Assembly: GCA_014324045.1 (NCBI GenBank)
Contig: JACOMY010000001.1
Location: 171,143-235,142 of the forward strand
Direction of reading: 5' to 3'
DNA from: Rhodospirillales bacterium
GTDB lineage: Bacteria; Pseudomonadota; Alphaproteobacteria; Kiloniellales; JACOMY01
Length of the DNA: 64,000 nt
The position numbers and the translations under genes are program-made. Under the pieces are notes generated by a model. It was not told the DNA's origin and did no database searches. It saw only the letters and a list, made by a program, of their open reading frames with translations. Numbering within the stretch: the first letter of the stretch is position 1; each line of letters starts with the position of its first letter. Shown piece by piece: positions 35,618 through 45,798 of this stretch.

Positions 35618-36850
35618 TTAGGTGCGCCACCAACGACGCGGCTCGACGTTCTCCGCCTTCATGTCGGCCGGGATCTCGCGGGCGACCCTGTAAAGCTCGT
35701 CGTAGGTATCCATGCCGCCGGCCCACTTGTTCAGGCGCTCGCGCCAAGCAGCCCAAGGTTCCGGCACATACTCCGGCGAGCACATCTCTTCGGCCGTCTT
35801 GATCTGGTCGTCGGCCAGAAAGGCCGGCCGTACGTTGTTCTCCAGGAAGATGGTGCCCGGCAGTTGCGGCTCGGAGAAGCCCACGGTGTTGACCAAGGCT
35901 GCTTCGTTGGCCGATTGCACGTGAACCTGGCTCAAGTAAGCGGATTCCATGACAGCGTCTTGCAGATGCGCATCCAGACTGTCAAAAACCTTGGCGCTCA
36001 TCGAGGTGTGCTCGGTGCCGCAGAAGAACTTCAGGTCCACCGACTGAGAGACCACCGGGGACATGTTGGCGTAGGCCACGGCAGAGGCCCAGGTCTCGGC
36101 CCCGTCGATCAGTCCCTGCTTCAAGCCGTCCAAGGTCTCTTCCCAAGCGATCGGCACAGGATTCAGGTTCAGGAGCTGCATGGCGATGCGGCCCAGCTGG
36201 GTTCCGGTCACACGGTTCTTGGTGCCGAACAGCTCTTCCAGTTTGGTGATCGTCGGCTTTTTCTCCCAGGCGAGGCCCATCTGCAGACCGCGCAGCTCAC
36301 AGTGGCTGAAGAGGAACTTCAGGCCGTGGCGCCGCTCCAAAGGCTCGCGCAGGATCTTCATGCTGGCCGGGCTGTAGAGGAAGTAGTACTGCGCGGCCCG
36401 GCTAGGAAAGACGTAGGCGTAGTCCAGCACGTTCAGATAGGGCGCGCCGCCCGCCGAGTTCTGGGTAGAGGCGGCATAGATGTCGGTGATTCCTAGCTGG
36501 GTTTTCTCCACACAGGAGAGCTGACTGCAGATCTGATTGTCGCCGATGAACTCGATGCGGATCTCGCCTTCGGTCCGTTCCTCCAGGTCGCGGGCGAATT
36601 CCAAAGCGCCGGCGCGCTCGATCAGCAGATTGCGGGCATTGAAGCCGGCAGCACCGAACTTTAGGTTGAACTTGGCCGTTTTCTTCAGGCGCTTGTCGTA
36701 GGTGCTCTCGGCGGCCTTGGCCAGTGCCGGCAGGGTCATCATCCCGGTAAGGCTGCCAGCGGCCAGCAAGGTTGAGGTCAGGCCGTATTGGCCGGCTACG
36801 CGAAAGATATCCCTGCGAGATATGCCCCGCAGCTTATCCGACATTTTCAT
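35618..36850 (-). CDS. TRAP transporter substrate-binding protein (DctP family), Tat-type signal
   Basis: Periplasmic solute-binding protein of 410 residues. The signal has a twin-arginine motif (SRRDIFRVAG, about 11-20) followed by a hydrophobic region and an ALA-KAA cleavage area near residue 45, so export through Tat is likely. The mature protein has the DctP fold pattern, with GRIAMQLLNLNPVPIAWEET and QGLIDGAETWASA, the region that contacts the ligand carboxylate in this family. The ligand is unknown, but a carboxylate is expected. A 131-bp gap separates it from dctQ. It is divergent from the GMC oxidoreductase with 120 bp between them. Confidence 0.9.
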   Translation of the reverse strand: MKMSDKLRGISRRDIFRVAGQYGLTSTLLAAGSLTGMMTLPALAKAAESTYDKRLKKTAKFNLKFGAAGFNARNLLIERAGALEFARDLEERTEGEIRIEFIGDNQICSQLSCVEKTQLGITDIYAASTQNSAGGAPYLNVLDYAYVFPSRAAQYYFLYSPASMKILREPLERRHGLKFLFSHCELRGLQMGLAWEKKPTITKLEELFGTKNRVTGTQLGRIAMQLLNLNPVPIAWEETLDGLKQGLIDGAETWASAVAYANMSPVVSQSVDLKFFCGTEHTSMSAKVFDSLDAHLQDAVMESAYLSQVHVQSANEAALVNTVGFSEPQLPGTIFLENNVRPAFLADDQIKTAEEMCSPEYVPEPWAAWRERLNKWAGGMDTYDELYRVAREIPADMKAENVEPRRWWRT

Positions 36851-36970
36851 ACTCTCCTCCCAAGGTTATTAGGGTAAATTGAGACTCGCAGCCTCATTTA
36901 GCCATACTTAGAATGGATCCGACAAGGATAAAAGGCTGTGAGGCTCGGCAAGTATATAGGGACAAAGAGG

Positions 36971-38578
36971 ATGGGGGTCGGCGAAGCCGATTACGTGATC
37001 GTGGGGGCCGGATCGGCAGGCTGCGTTCTGGCCAACAGGTTAAGTGCGGATCCCGCTAATGCCGTGATTCTACTGGAAGCGGGTGGGCGCGACCTCAATC
37101 CCTGGATCCACATACCGGTCGGATATTTCAAGACGATGCACAATCCTGCGGTGGATTGGTGTTTTCGCACCGAACCCGATCCCGGTCTCAACGGCAGGTG
37201 CCTAGACTGGCCGCGTGGCAAGGTGCTGGGCGGCTCCAGTTCGCTCAACGGCCTGCTCTACGTGCGAGGTCAGCCGCAGGACTATGATCGTTGGCGCCAG
37301 ATGGGCAACGAAGGTTGGGGATGGGACGAGGTTCTGCCCCTCTTCAAGCAGGCGGAGGATCAGGAACGCGGCGCCGATGCCTATCACGGGACCGGCGGGC
37401 CGCTCTCGGTCTCCAACATGCGCCTCAAGCGACCGATCTGCGATGCCTGGCTGGAGGCCGCACAGGGGGCTGGCTATCGCTACAATCCCGACTATAACGG
37501 CGCAGAACAGGAAGGCGTGGGCTATTTCCAGTTGACGGCGCGGAACGGGCGTCGCTGTTCGGCTGCTGTGGCTTACCTTTACCCGATCAAGCGGCGCCGG
37601 AACTTACGGATCGTGACGCGTGCCCATATCCAACGCTTGCTCATTGAGGGCAGGCACGCGGTTGGCCTGGTCTATCGTGATCGGGGCGGCCAGGAGGTGA
37701 CGGTGCGAGCCCGGCGCGAGGTCGTGCTCTCGGCAGGGGCCATCGGCTCACCGCAGATCCTCATGCTGTCCGGCATCGGCGAGGCAGAACAGTTACAGGC
37801 GCTGGGCATCAATGTGGTGGCGCCCTTGATGGCGGTTGGCAAGGGCTTACAGGATCACCTGCAGGCACGTCTAGTCTTCAAGTGCAATGAACCAACCCTG
37901 AACGACGAAGTGCGCAGCCTTACCAATAAAGTGCGGGTCGCCGCCCGCTATCTGCTGTTCCGCCGCGGTCCGATGACTATGGCGGCCAGTCTGGCGACAG
38001 CCTTTCTGAAGACCTGGCCAGGCGTGGAGACGCCGGACATCCAATTTCACATTCAACCCTGGTCGGCCGACAGTCCGGGACAGGGGGTGCATCCCTTCTC
38101 GGCCTTTACCGCCTCGGTTTGTCAACTGCGTCCTGAGAGCCGCGGCGAGATCCGCCTCAAAAGTGCCGATCCCACCGACTATCCAGCGATCCATCCCAAC
38201 TATCTGGCGACCCAGACCGACTGCGACACCTTGGTTGCCGGGATCAAGGTGGCCAGGCGTATCGCTGCCCTGCCGCCGCTCGCCGACAAGATCTCCGAGG
38301 AGTTCAGACCGGGGCCCGAGGTTGTGGAGGATGCGACCTTGCTGGAATGGGTTCGGAACAGCGCCACCACGATCTATCACCCGACCGGCACCTGCCGCAT
38401 GGGCAGCGACAGCAAGGCCGTCGTCGACCCCAGATTGCGGGTGCGCGGCGTCACCGGGCTCAGGGTCGCCGACTGCTCTATCATGCCGGAGATCGTGTCC
38501 GGCAATACCAACGCGCCGGCCATCATGATCGGCGAGAAGGCGGCGGCCATGATTCTGGAGGATGCCAAGGTGGCTTGA
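36971..38578 (+). CDS. GMC family FAD-dependent oxidoreductase (choline dehydrogenase-like)
   Basis: Flavoenzyme oxidising an alcohol. From ATG 36971 it has 535 residues. It shows the FAD motif [18 protein letters not shown] near the start, the second GMC signature [36 protein letters not shown], and the C-terminal catalytic [10 protein letters not shown] (His) with [16 protein letters not shown] (Asn/His region). Many such genes are annotated betA, but substrate assignment from sequence is unreliable. The divergent TRAP locus suggests that it acts on what that system imports. An in-frame GTG at 36938 would add 11 residues. Confidence 0.9.
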   Translation: MGVGEADYVIVGAGSAGCVLANRLSADPANAVILLEAGGRDLNPWIHIPVGYFKTMHNPAVDWCFRTEPDPGLNGRCLDWPRGKVLGGSSSLNGLLYVRGQPQDYDRWRQMGNEGWGWDEVLPLFKQAEDQERGADAYHGTGGPLSVSNMRLKRPICDAWLEAAQGAGYRYNPDYNGAEQEGVGYFQLTARNGRRCSAAVAYLYPIKRRRNLRIVTRAHIQRLLIEGRHAVGLVYRDRGGQEVTVRARREVVLSAGAIGSPQILMLSGIGEAEQLQALGINVVAPLMAVGKGLQDHLQARLVFKCNEPTLNDEVRSLTNKVRVAARYLLFRRGPMTMAASLATAFLKTWPGVETPDIQFHIQPWSADSPGQGVHPFSAFTASVCQLRPESRGEIRLKSADPTDYPAIHPNYLATQTDCDTLVAGIKVARRIAALPPLADKISEEFRPGPEVVEDATLLEWVRNSATTIYHPTGTCRMGSDSKAVVDPRLRVRGVTGLRVADCSIMPEIVSGNTNAPAIMIGEKAAAMILEDAKVA

Positions 38579-38697
38579 ACGGAAAACCTGTGCGGAGAAA
38601 AGGTACTGGCTTCAATGGACAAGAGCACGTCGGTTACCTATTCTCCGGCGTCCCGAAGGCTTGGCCTTCGCCACCTTTGTGTCATTCGAGGTATTCT

Positions 38698-40023
38698 ATG
38701 CGCCGTTCCCGCTATTTCCTGCCGACCCTCAAGGAGACACCGGCAGAAGCGGAGATCCTGTCCCACCGCTACATGCTGCGCGCCGGGATGGTCCGGCAGG
38801 CTTCTGCCGGCATCTATTCCTGGCTGCCGCTCGGCCTCCGTGTGCTGAAAAAGATCGAGCAAATCGTGCGCGAGGAGCAGGACCGCAGCGGTGCGCAGGA
38901 GGTCCTGATGCCGACCGTCCAGTCGGCCGACCTTTGGCGCAAATCGGGGCGCTATGACGACTACGGCAAGGAGATGCTGCGGATCGCGGACCGGCACGAG
39001 CGCGACATGCTCTATGGCCCGACGAACGAGGAATTGATCACCGATATCTTCGCGTCGTCGGTCAAGAGCTATCGCGATCTGCCGAAGAACCTCTACCACA
39101 TCCAATGGAAGTTCCGCGACGAGGTTCGCCCTCGCTTCGGCATCATGCGCTGCCGCGAGTTCCTGATGAAGGATGCCTATTCCTTCGATCTGGACTTGGA
39201 GGGTTCCAGAATAGCTTACGAGAAGATGTTCATTGCCTATCTTAGGACCTATGCTCGCATTGGCCTAAAGGCGATTCCGATGAAGGCAGACACCGGCCCT
39301 ATCGGTGGCAACCTAAGCCACGAGTTCATCATCCTGGCCGAAACCGGAGAGAGCGAAGTTTACTGCGACCGGGAGCTCTTGGACCACGACGTCTTGGGCG
39401 AGGACATCGACTATGAGGACGCAACCTCCGTCCGGGCCGTGGTCGAGCGCCATACCAGTTGCTACGCGCGCACCGACGAGAAGCACGAACAGGCGATCTA
39501 CGAAGCCGAGGTGCCTGAGGATCGGCGCTACGAGGGACGTGGCATTGAGGTTGGCCACATCTTCTACTTCGGCACCAAGTACTCCGATCCCTTGGGCGCG
39601 CTGGTGGTGACACCGGAGGGCGAGAATGTAGCGGTGCACATGGGCTCCTACGGCATCGGCGTCTCGCGCTTGGTGGGCGGCATCGTCGAGGCCAGCCACG
39701 ACGACAAGGGCATCATCTGGCCGGACGCAGTCGCGCCCTTTGCCGTCGGATTGATCAACATCCGGCCCAACGACACAGCCAGCACGGCCTTGGCCGACAG
39801 TCTTTATACGCAGCTGCAGACAGCCGGCGTCGAGGTGCTCTACGACGAGCGTGACGAAAGCCCGGGTGCCAAGTTCGCTGAGATGGACCTGATCGGTCTG
39901 CCCTGGCAGCTGGTGGTCGGTCCGCGCGGCGTGAAGGCCGGGACGGTAGAGTTGAAGCGTCGTGCCAGCGGGGAGCGCGAAGACCTCTCACCCAAGGCGG
40001 CGCTGGTGCGTCTGACCGGCTAG
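38698..40023 (+). CDS. proS: prolyl-tRNA synthetase (short alphaproteobacterial type)
   Basis: Charges tRNA-Pro. The class II motifs are visible: [19 protein letters not shown] near the start (motif 1 region), [21 protein letters not shown] (motif 2) and [13 protein letters not shown] (motif 3), followed by an anticodon-binding domain. At 441 residues it lacks the roughly 180-residue INS editing domain of E. coli ProRS, as is usual in alphaproteobacteria; a separate YbaK/ProX deacylase would be needed to clear Ala-tRNA-Pro. ATG 38698 follows GAGG. The open frame continuing upstream into the GMC gene is a shadow. Confidence 0.96.
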   Translation: MRRSRYFLPTLKETPAEAEILSHRYMLRAGMVRQASAGIYSWLPLGLRVLKKIEQIVREEQDRSGAQEVLMPTVQSADLWRKSGRYDDYGKEMLRIADRHERDMLYGPTNEELITDIFASSVKSYRDLPKNLYHIQWKFRDEVRPRFGIMRCREFLMKDAYSFDLDLEGSRIAYEKMFIAYLRTYARIGLKAIPMKADTGPIGGNLSHEFIILAETGESEVYCDRELLDHDVLGEDIDYEDATSVRAVVERHTSCYARTDEKHEQAIYEAEVPEDRRYEGRGIEVGHIFYFGTKYSDPLGALVVTPEGENVAVHMGSYGIGVSRLVGGIVEASHDDKGIIWPDAVAPFAVGLINIRPNDTASTALADSLYTQLQTAGVEVLYDERDESPGAKFAEMDLIGLPWQLVVGPRGVKAGTVELKRRASGEREDLSPKAALVRLTG

Positions 40024-40038
40024 GGGCCCGCTCTCACC

Positions 40039-41286
40039 GTGATCTTCGGCTCCTTCGAACGGCTTCTGGCGCTGCGCTACCTCCGGGCGCGGCGGCGTGA
40101 GGGTTTCGTCTCGGTCGTGGCGATCTTCTCACTGGTGGGGATCTTTCTCGGCGTGGGGACCCTGATCGTCGTGATGTCGGTCATGAGCGGATTTCGGCAC
40201 GAGCTGCTGAGCCAGATCCTCGGTGTGAACGGTCATCTCTCAGTCTTGGGCATATCGCAGCCCATCGCCGACTACCAGGCTGTGGCCAAGCGGATCGATG
40301 CTGTGCCCGGCGTGGTCTCGGCGACGCCCATCGTCGAGGGCCAGGTCATGGCCACCGACGACGGCCGGGCGACCGGCGCCCTGGTGCGCGGCATACGGCC
40401 CGAAGACCTAAAGGCCCGCACTCTGGTCTCAGACTCGATCCGGGCCGGTAGCTTGAAGAACTTCCATGGCGAGGACGCAGTCGCCATCGGCACGCGGTTG
40501 GCGCAGCGCTTCGGGATCGCGGTCGGCGATGGCATCACCCTCATCGCGCCTGAGTTCACCGTGACCACCATCGGTTCTGTCCCGCGCATCAAGACCTACC
40601 GCGTGGTCGCCCTCTTCGAGGTGGGCATGTACGAGTACGACTCCAGCTACATCTACATGCCGCTGGAGGCTGCACAGATCTTCTTCCGCCTGAAGGATCA
40701 GGTGAACGCCGTCGAGGTCTTCGTCGAGGATCCGACGAAGGTGGGCCTCCTCCGGATCGCGATCCGCCGGGCGGCCGGCCTGGAGTACCGCACGCTCGAC
40801 TGGCAAGACGCCAACTCCAGCTTCTTTAATGCGGTGCAAACCGAGAAGACGGTGATGTTCCTGATCCTCTCTCTGATCATCGTCGTCGCCGCCTTCAACA
40901 TCACCTCGGGCCAATACATGCTGGTGAAGGGGAAGGGGCGGGACATCGCCATCCTGCGTACCATGGGTGCAACCAGCGGCATGGTACTCAGGATCTTCTT
41001 CCTGTCGGGCGCCATGATCGGGGTCTTAGGCACGCTGCTGGGCGTAGCCGGCGGCGTGGCCTTTACTTTGAACATTCAGACCGTCCAGGGCTGGGTCGAG
41101 CAACTGGCCGGGACCGCAGTTTTCGATCCGGCCGTCTATTTCCTCTCCAAGCTGCCGGCCCGGCTAAACTGGGAGGAGGTAGGCCAGGTGGTGGCCATGG
41201 CCTTGGCAATCTCTTTCCTGGCGCCCTTACTGCCGGCCTGGCTGGCGGCGCGCTTGGATCCGGTGGTGGCGCTGCGCAATGAATGA
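40039..41286 (+). CDS. lolC: lipoprotein-releasing ABC transporter permease LolC/LolE
   Basis: Inner-membrane permease that extracts outer-membrane lipoproteins for transfer to LolA. The 415 residues have one N-terminal helix ([29 protein letters not shown]), a large periplasmic domain (about 50-270) and three C-terminal helices of the FtsX/MacB fold. The start is GTG 40039. Only one permease gene is present, so the complex is probably a LolFD-type homodimer of permeases or has a second permease elsewhere. It overlaps lolD by 8 bp. Confidence 0.93.
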   Translation: MIFGSFERLLALRYLRARRREGFVSVVAIFSLVGIFLGVGTLIVVMSVMSGFRHELLSQILGVNGHLSVLGISQPIADYQAVAKRIDAVPGVVSATPIVEGQVMATDDGRATGALVRGIRPEDLKARTLVSDSIRAGSLKNFHGEDAVAIGTRLAQRFGIAVGDGITLIAPEFTVTTIGSVPRIKTYRVVALFEVGMYEYDSSYIYMPLEAAQIFFRLKDQVNAVEVFVEDPTKVGLLRIAIRRAAGLEYRTLDWQDANSSFFNAVQTEKTVMFLILSLIIVVAAFNITSGQYMLVKGKGRDIAILRTMGATSGMVLRIFFLSGAMIGVLGTLLGVAGGVAFTLNIQTVQGWVEQLAGTAVFDPAVYFLSKLPARLNWEEVGQVVAMALAISFLAPLLPAWLAARLDPVVALRNE

Positions 41287-42064
41287 GCAAGCCAGCGGCC
41301 TGGCGCTCAGCGCCGTGACCAAGAGCTTCCGACAGGGCTCCACCGAATTGGAGATCTTGAAGGGGGCGGACCTGACGCTCAGCGGCGGTGAGATGGTGGC
41401 CTTGGTGGGTCCCTCGGGCGCCGGCAAGTCAACGCTGCTGCAGATCGCCGGTCTCTTGGAAAAACCCGATAGCGGTGAGGTTACCTTGGGCGACCAGGCC
41501 ACCGGCAAGCTGCGGGATCACCGCCGCACCAAGCTGCGCCGGACGCTGCTGGGCTTCGTCTATCAGTACCACCATCTGCTACCCGAATTCTCAGCCTTGG
41601 AGAACGTCGCCATCCCGCAGATGATCGCTGGGCGCAGGCGTGCCGAGGCGCGTACGCGGGCGGTCGATCTCTTGACTAAAGTTGGTTTGAATGGCCGCCT
41701 AGATCATCGTCCGGCCATGCTTTCGGGCGGTGAGCAGCAGCGGGTTGCCATCGCCCGCGCCTTGGCCAACCGCCCGCAGGTCCTGCTGGCCGATGAGCCG
41801 ACCGGCAACCTCGATCCCCATACCGCCAACGAGATCTTCGCCCTATTACGCAAGATGGTGGAGAAGGAGAAGGTCGCGGCACTGATTGCCACTCACAACT
41901 ACGACCTGGCCGGGCGTATGGACCGCTCCCTACGCCTTGCCGAAGGAAAGGTGGAAGAACTGGCCAGCGGGCCAATCGACATTTCCGACACGCTCATCCG
42001 AATGAGCGACGCGGCCGAGATCTCCAAGGACACGGACACAAGCCTTCGCGAAGACAAAGACTAG
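41279..42064 (+). CDS. lolD: lipoprotein-releasing ABC transporter ATP-binding protein
   Basis: ATPase of the Lol exporter. Walker [10 protein letters not shown] is at 44-52, the signature LSGGEQQR at 148-155 and Walker [10 protein letters not shown] at 168-176. The D-loop NLDPHTA follows. At 261 residues it has a C-terminal tail about 30 residues longer than E. coli LolD (from roughly 230), polar and rich in Asp/Ser/Thr, which resembles nothing known to me. The start overlaps the lolC stop. Confidence 0.93.
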   Translation: MNEQASGLALSAVTKSFRQGSTELEILKGADLTLSGGEMVALVGPSGAGKSTLLQIAGLLEKPDSGEVTLGDQATGKLRDHRRTKLRRTLLGFVYQYHHLLPEFSALENVAIPQMIAGRRRAEARTRAVDLLTKVGLNGRLDHRPAMLSGGEQQRVAIARALANRPQVLLADEPTGNLDPHTANEIFALLRKMVEKEKVAALIATHNYDLAGRMDRSLRLAEGKVEELASGPIDISDTLIRMSDAAEISKDTDTSLREDKD

Positions 42065-42078
42065 CCGCCTCGCGGCTA
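42062..42078 (+). terminator. hairpin after lolD, possible terminator
   Basis: TAGCCGC-CTC-GCGGCTA, a perfect 7-bp stem that includes the lolD stop codon. No T-run follows, so termination would need Rho or be partial. Confidence 0.3.
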
Positions 42079-42112
42079 TCGCCATGGGTTGGTGTGTCAT
42101 TACCATGCGGCC

Positions 42113-43027
42113 ATGGCACGCAAGTTCTATAATCTTCCTCCCCTGACGGCCTTGGCGACCTTCGAGGCGGCAGCCAGGCACGGCAGTTTCAAGCGCGCGG
42201 CCCAGGAATTGAACGTAACGCCGAGTGCCATCAGCCATCAGATCAAGGCCTTGGAGCAGGAGTTGGGCTTGCCGCTGTTTCAGCGCAGCGTCGGCGGCAT
42301 GCTGCCGACCTTGGAGGGGCGGCAGCTGCAAGCGGTGCTGGAGCGCGGCTTCACGGAGATCTCGCAAGTACTGGGTCACCTGCGGCGGACGCAAGAGCCG
42401 GCCTCCGTTACCGTCAGCGCGACTACAGCCGTCGCCTCGCTATGGCTCATGCCACGGGTCAGCCGCTTCTGGCGCTCCCATCCGAGCCTCAGGATCAATC
42501 AGCATGCTTCCGACGAAGAGCCCTTGCCGAGCGATCCGCAGGCAGATCTGCGTATTCGCTATGGGGATGGAGACTGGCCGGGTCAGGAGGCGGCTCTGTT
42601 ATTTCGCGACCGAATCGCCCCGCTTTGTACCCTCGCCTATCGCGATCTGCCCGACGACCGGGACCTGGAGGCGCTGGCGGCCGGCCCGCTGATCCACATC
42701 GAGAACAGCGTCGAAGGTTGGACAGCCTGGCCGGCCTGGTTTCGCGCCTTCGGCTATCAGGGGCCGATCGACAAGACCTTTGTCATGAACAACCACGTGA
42801 TCGCCTTGCAGGCGGCGCAGGACGGCGCGGGAATCTGCCTGGGCTGGCTGGCCCTGGCCGCGCCGCTGTTGGAGCAGCGGCTCCTGCGGCCGCTCGGAGA
42901 GCGCTGGCTGCCGTCGCCGGGCGACTATTACCTCACCTGGCGTGCAGACAAGCCCTTGAGTAAGGAGGCCGGAACCTTCCGGGACTGGCTCCTTACCGAT
43001 GCAGCGGATGCGGGTGAAAAGACCTAA
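42113..43027 (+). CDS. LysR family transcriptional regulator (GcvA-like)
   Basis: A 304-residue regulator. The winged helix spans roughly 8-66 (LATFEAAARHGSFKRAAQEL then VTPSAISHQIKALEQELG), and the rest is a periplasmic-binding-protein-like effector domain. The pattern LPPLTALATFEAAARHGSF is typical of the GcvA/AmpR branch. It is 81 bp upstream of the Rieske oxygenase on the same strand and is the obvious candidate to control it, though LysR regulators are more often divergent from their targets. ATG 42113 was chosen over TTG 42089. Confidence 0.9.
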   Translation: MARKFYNLPPLTALATFEAAARHGSFKRAAQELNVTPSAISHQIKALEQELGLPLFQRSVGGMLPTLEGRQLQAVLERGFTEISQVLGHLRRTQEPASVTVSATTAVASLWLMPRVSRFWRSHPSLRINQHASDEEPLPSDPQADLRIRYGDGDWPGQEAALLFRDRIAPLCTLAYRDLPDDRDLEALAAGPLIHIENSVEGWTAWPAWFRAFGYQGPIDKTFVMNNHVIALQAAQDGAGICLGWLALAAPLLEQRLLRPLGERWLPSPGDYYLTWRADKPLSKEAGTFRDWLLTDAADAGEKT

Positions 43028-43108
43028 AGGCCAGGTGAGAATTTAGCCGCTTGCTTGCACTTGTTCTGCTGCCCGAGACTAGAGTTCGGCGATGGAAAGG
43101 GCGGAGCG

Positions 43109-44260
43109 ATGAGCGTCATCGACAGGCAAGCGTTGGACTTGGTAAAGGCCCCGATCGAAGATGCACGGGGCCTTCCGAATGCACATTACATCGATCCAGC
43201 AGTCTTTGCCGAGGAACGCGATCCGCTCTTCTTCAAGACCTGGGCGGCCATCGGCTTCGGTAAGGATCTGCCGGAGGTGGGCGATGCGCGTCCCATTACC
43301 TTTATGACTATGCCGCTCCTGGCGGTGCGCGGCAAGGACAGACAGCTTCGCGTCTTCCAGAACACCTGCCGTCACCGCGGTATGATCTTGGTCGAGCGGC
43401 CGACCAAGATCCGCGGCGCCATCCGCTGCCCTTATCACACCTGGGCTTATGCGCTCGACGGCGGGCTGCGCTCTACGCCGCACGTCGGCGGCGCCGGCGA
43501 GAGTCGCCATCCGGCGATCAAGCGCGAGGAGTTGGGCCTGATCGAGGTCCGCTCGGCCGTCTGGCAGGACGTGATCTTCGTCAACGTCGACGGCCAGGCG
43601 CCGCCTTTTGCCGAGCACGCTGCGGCGCTGATCGCGCGCTGGAAAGAGTTCGAGCGGCCGCTGTTCCACGGCGGTGCCGACAGCTCCTTCGCGCTGGAAG
43701 TGGCGTGTAACTGGAAGCTGGCGGTCGAGAACTACTGTGAGAGCTATCACCTGCCTTGGGTGCATCCGGGACTCAACAGCTATTCGCGGCTAGAGGACCA
43801 CTATCACATCGAGCAGCCGGGCTTCTTCTCCGGCCAAGGTACGCGGGTCTACCGGCCGATGATGGACGAGGGCGGCAACCGCTTCGCCAACTTCCCGGGT
43901 TTGTCCGATCACTGGGAGGCCGCCGGAGAGTACATCGCGCTCTATCCCAACACTCTGCTGGGCGTGCACCGGGATCACATCTACGCCATCCTGCTGGAGC
44001 CGGTCGGCGAAGACTGCACCATCGAACATGTCGAGATCTACTACGCCAGCGATGCCATGCGAAACAGCGACTGGGCCAGCATGCGAGCGGCCAACACCCG
44101 CCTCTGGCAAGGCGTCTTCGAAGAGGATGTCTTCGCGGTCGAGGGTATGCAGCGCGGCCGCTACGGCATCAAGTTCGACGGCGGCAGATTCGCTCCGGCC
44201 ATGGACGGCCCCACCCACTGCTTCCACCGCTGGGTGGCGGAACGCCTGTCGGCGGACTAA
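43109..44260 (+). CDS. Rieske non-haem iron oxygenase, alpha subunit
   Basis: Hydroxylates or demethylates a small organic substrate using O2 and electrons from a reductase. The 383 residues carry the Rieske [2Fe-2S] site CRHRG (C87, H89) and CPYHTW (C107, H110). The mononuclear iron site lies in NYCESYHLPWVHP (H214, H219), with a later Asp expected as third ligand. It is about the size of GbcA-type glycine betaine, carnitine or stachydrine oxygenases, which are single-component alpha subunits. No beta subunit or own reductase follows; the convergent fpr gene 446 bp away could supply electrons. Substrate not assignable. Confidence 0.9.
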   Translation: MSVIDRQALDLVKAPIEDARGLPNAHYIDPAVFAEERDPLFFKTWAAIGFGKDLPEVGDARPITFMTMPLLAVRGKDRQLRVFQNTCRHRGMILVERPTKIRGAIRCPYHTWAYALDGGLRSTPHVGGAGESRHPAIKREELGLIEVRSAVWQDVIFVNVDGQAPPFAEHAAALIARWKEFERPLFHGGADSSFALEVACNWKLAVENYCESYHLPWVHPGLNSYSRLEDHYHIEQPGFFSGQGTRVYRPMMDEGGNRFANFPGLSDHWEAAGEYIALYPNTLLGVHRDHIYAILLEPVGEDCTIEHVEIYYASDAMRNSDWASMRAANTRLWQGVFEEDVFAVEGMQRGRYGIKFDGGRFAPAMDGPTHCFHRWVAERLSAD

Positions 44261-44706
44261 ACATTTCCCGCAGCTTCGCCGGCGAGGGCTACGTGCATTC
44301 TGCTCAAGCTGGAAGCGCAAAACTCAACCGGCTCGATCGAGGACTGTATGGCTTTGGCGATGATTGAAGCGGCAAAGCGGATAGCGCACTTTCCTTCATA
44401 GGTGAACTGATTGCCGTAAAGCTCTTGAAAATCAGTCAATATTATCGTCTAACAGTCTACCAAGATACCTTAGCCGCCTTTAGCGAGGCCGGGACGAAGG
44501 GTTGAGTCCGACCTGGTGTTCGGTGTCAGATAAGCCGTTTGGTTTCAACGCAGTGCCTATAGAATGCCCCCGGCGCCCGGTATCTCTTCTGCCACATTGA
44601 AGACGGGGCGCGCAGAAGGGCAAGAAGGAACAGTGCCCGCTGTTCTGGTTCTGGAAAGGCGGCGAACACGGCAGGAAGGGCCGCATCGCCGCACCTGCCC
44701 GAGCGC
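44261..44706. other. intergenic region between convergent genes, no gene seen
   Basis: 446 bp, locally AT-richer (44370-44470), between the Rieske oxygenase and fpr ends. A 60-codon minus-strand frame at 44257-44439 has no recognised match or ribosome site. I see no tRNA, terminator with T-run or repeat. Confidence 0.4.
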
Positions 44707-45525
44707 TTAGCCGACGAAGGCTTTCTCGATCAGGAACTCAGCCGGCTGCGCATTGGAGCCCTCGGTCAGGCCGGCCTTCTCGGCCAGAGCCTTAGTATCC
44801 TGCAGCATCGCCATGGAACCGCAGATCATGATGCGGTCTTGAGCCGGGTCGAAGGGCGGCAGGCCCAGTTCGTCGAACAGCTGACCGCTCTCGATCAGAG
44901 TGGTGATGCGGCCCTGCCGCTCGTAGGGCTCTTGCGTCACGCTGGGGTAGTGGATCAGCTTGTCGGCAGCGAATTCGCCGACCAGCGGATCTTCCCTGGT
45001 CTTGGCGACCAGGTCCAGACCGTAGGCCAGTTCGGAGACCTGCCGGCAGGTGTGGGTCAAGATCACCTTGTCGAACTTCTCGTAGGTCTCGGGATCGCGC
45101 ACCAGGCTGGCGAAGGGGGCGATGCCGGTGCCGGTCGAGAAGAGGTAGAGGCGCGAGCCCGGCACCAGAGCATCGAGGACCAAGGTTCCGGTCGGCTTGC
45201 GGCCCAGCACCACTTCGTCGCCGGGTTCGATCTTCTGCAGGTGCGCGGTCAGCGGACCGTTCGGCACTTTGATCGAGAAGAACTCCAACTCCTCATCCCA
45301 AGAAGGATTGGCGATGGAGTAGGCTCGCAGCAGCGGCTTGCCGGGCTTCAACTCCAGCCCGATCATAACGAACTCGCCGGAGCGGAAGCGAAAATCGGCA
45401 GGCCGGGTGATGCGGAAATGGAATAAGCGATCGGTCCAGTGATGCACTGACGTCACGGTCTGCCGCGTTAGGGAAGCGGGCAGAGAGGGACGCTCATCCT
45501 TGACCTGCAGACTGGCTTGCTGCAT
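44707..45525 (-). CDS. fpr: ferredoxin--NADP+ reductase
   Basis: FAD enzyme moving electrons between NADPH and ferredoxin or flavodoxin. Conserved sites are VHHWTDRLFHFRITRP near the start, the FAD motif RAYSIANP (about 67-74), the NADP segment STGTGIAPF (130-138) and the bacterial-type C-terminus EFLIEKAFVG. I prefer ATG 45525 (272 residues) because GGAG stands 6 bp before it; ATG 45558 would add 11 residues with no ribosome site. It is divergent from dnaE and convergent with the Rieske gene. Confidence 0.93.
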   Translation of the reverse strand: MQQASLQVKDERPSLPASLTRQTVTSVHHWTDRLFHFRITRPADFRFRSGEFVMIGLELKPGKPLLRAYSIANPSWDEELEFFSIKVPNGPLTAHLQKIEPGDEVVLGRKPTGTLVLDALVPGSRLYLFSTGTGIAPFASLVRDPETYEKFDKVILTHTCRQVSELAYGLDLVAKTREDPLVGEFAADKLIHYPSVTQEPYERQGRITTLIESGQLFDELGLPPFDPAQDRIMICGSMAMLQDTKALAEKAGLTEGSNAQPAEFLIEKAFVG

Positions 45526-45646
45526 CACGTTCTCCAGGGGGGTCTGTTTGGTGTACATGGTGTGCTTTAAGTGGCTTCGGGCGCGCAGTGTACCCGCAAA
45601 GAGCGTAAAGCCAGCACAAGCGAGGCGCGACTCTAGCTAACTAAGT

Positions 45647-45663
45647 CCTCGGCCTGGCCGAGG
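45647..45663. promoter_or_regulatory. 17-bp palindrome in the fpr-dnaE divergent region
   Basis: CCTCGGCC-T-GGCCGAGG, perfect apart from the central base. It has no T-run on either strand, so a regulator site or a cruciform is more likely than a terminator. Confidence 0.35.
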
Positions 45664-45717
45664 CAAAGATCGAGGAGTCGTACCCTTCGTCGCACCTTTT
45701 CGCTTAATCGGCATTGT

Positions 45718-45749
45718 GTCCGCGCCATCAGGGCGTCCGCGCCATCAGG
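45718..45749. repeat. 15-bp direct repeat, two copies, before dnaE
   Basis: gtccgcgccatcagg at 45718-45732 and again at 45735-45749 (period 17), about 50 bp upstream of the dnaE start. No function known. Confidence 0.7.
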
Positions 45750-45798
45750 CGAGATTTCCACATGGCGGCACCCGCCAACGGCATGAGAAGGTCGGGCC

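Noticed and set aside
38347..38697. N-terminal extension of ProRS into the GMC oxidoreductase gene
   Set aside because: The sequence is a shadow of the GMC 3' end; ProRS homology begins at the ATG at 38698, which has its own ribosome site.
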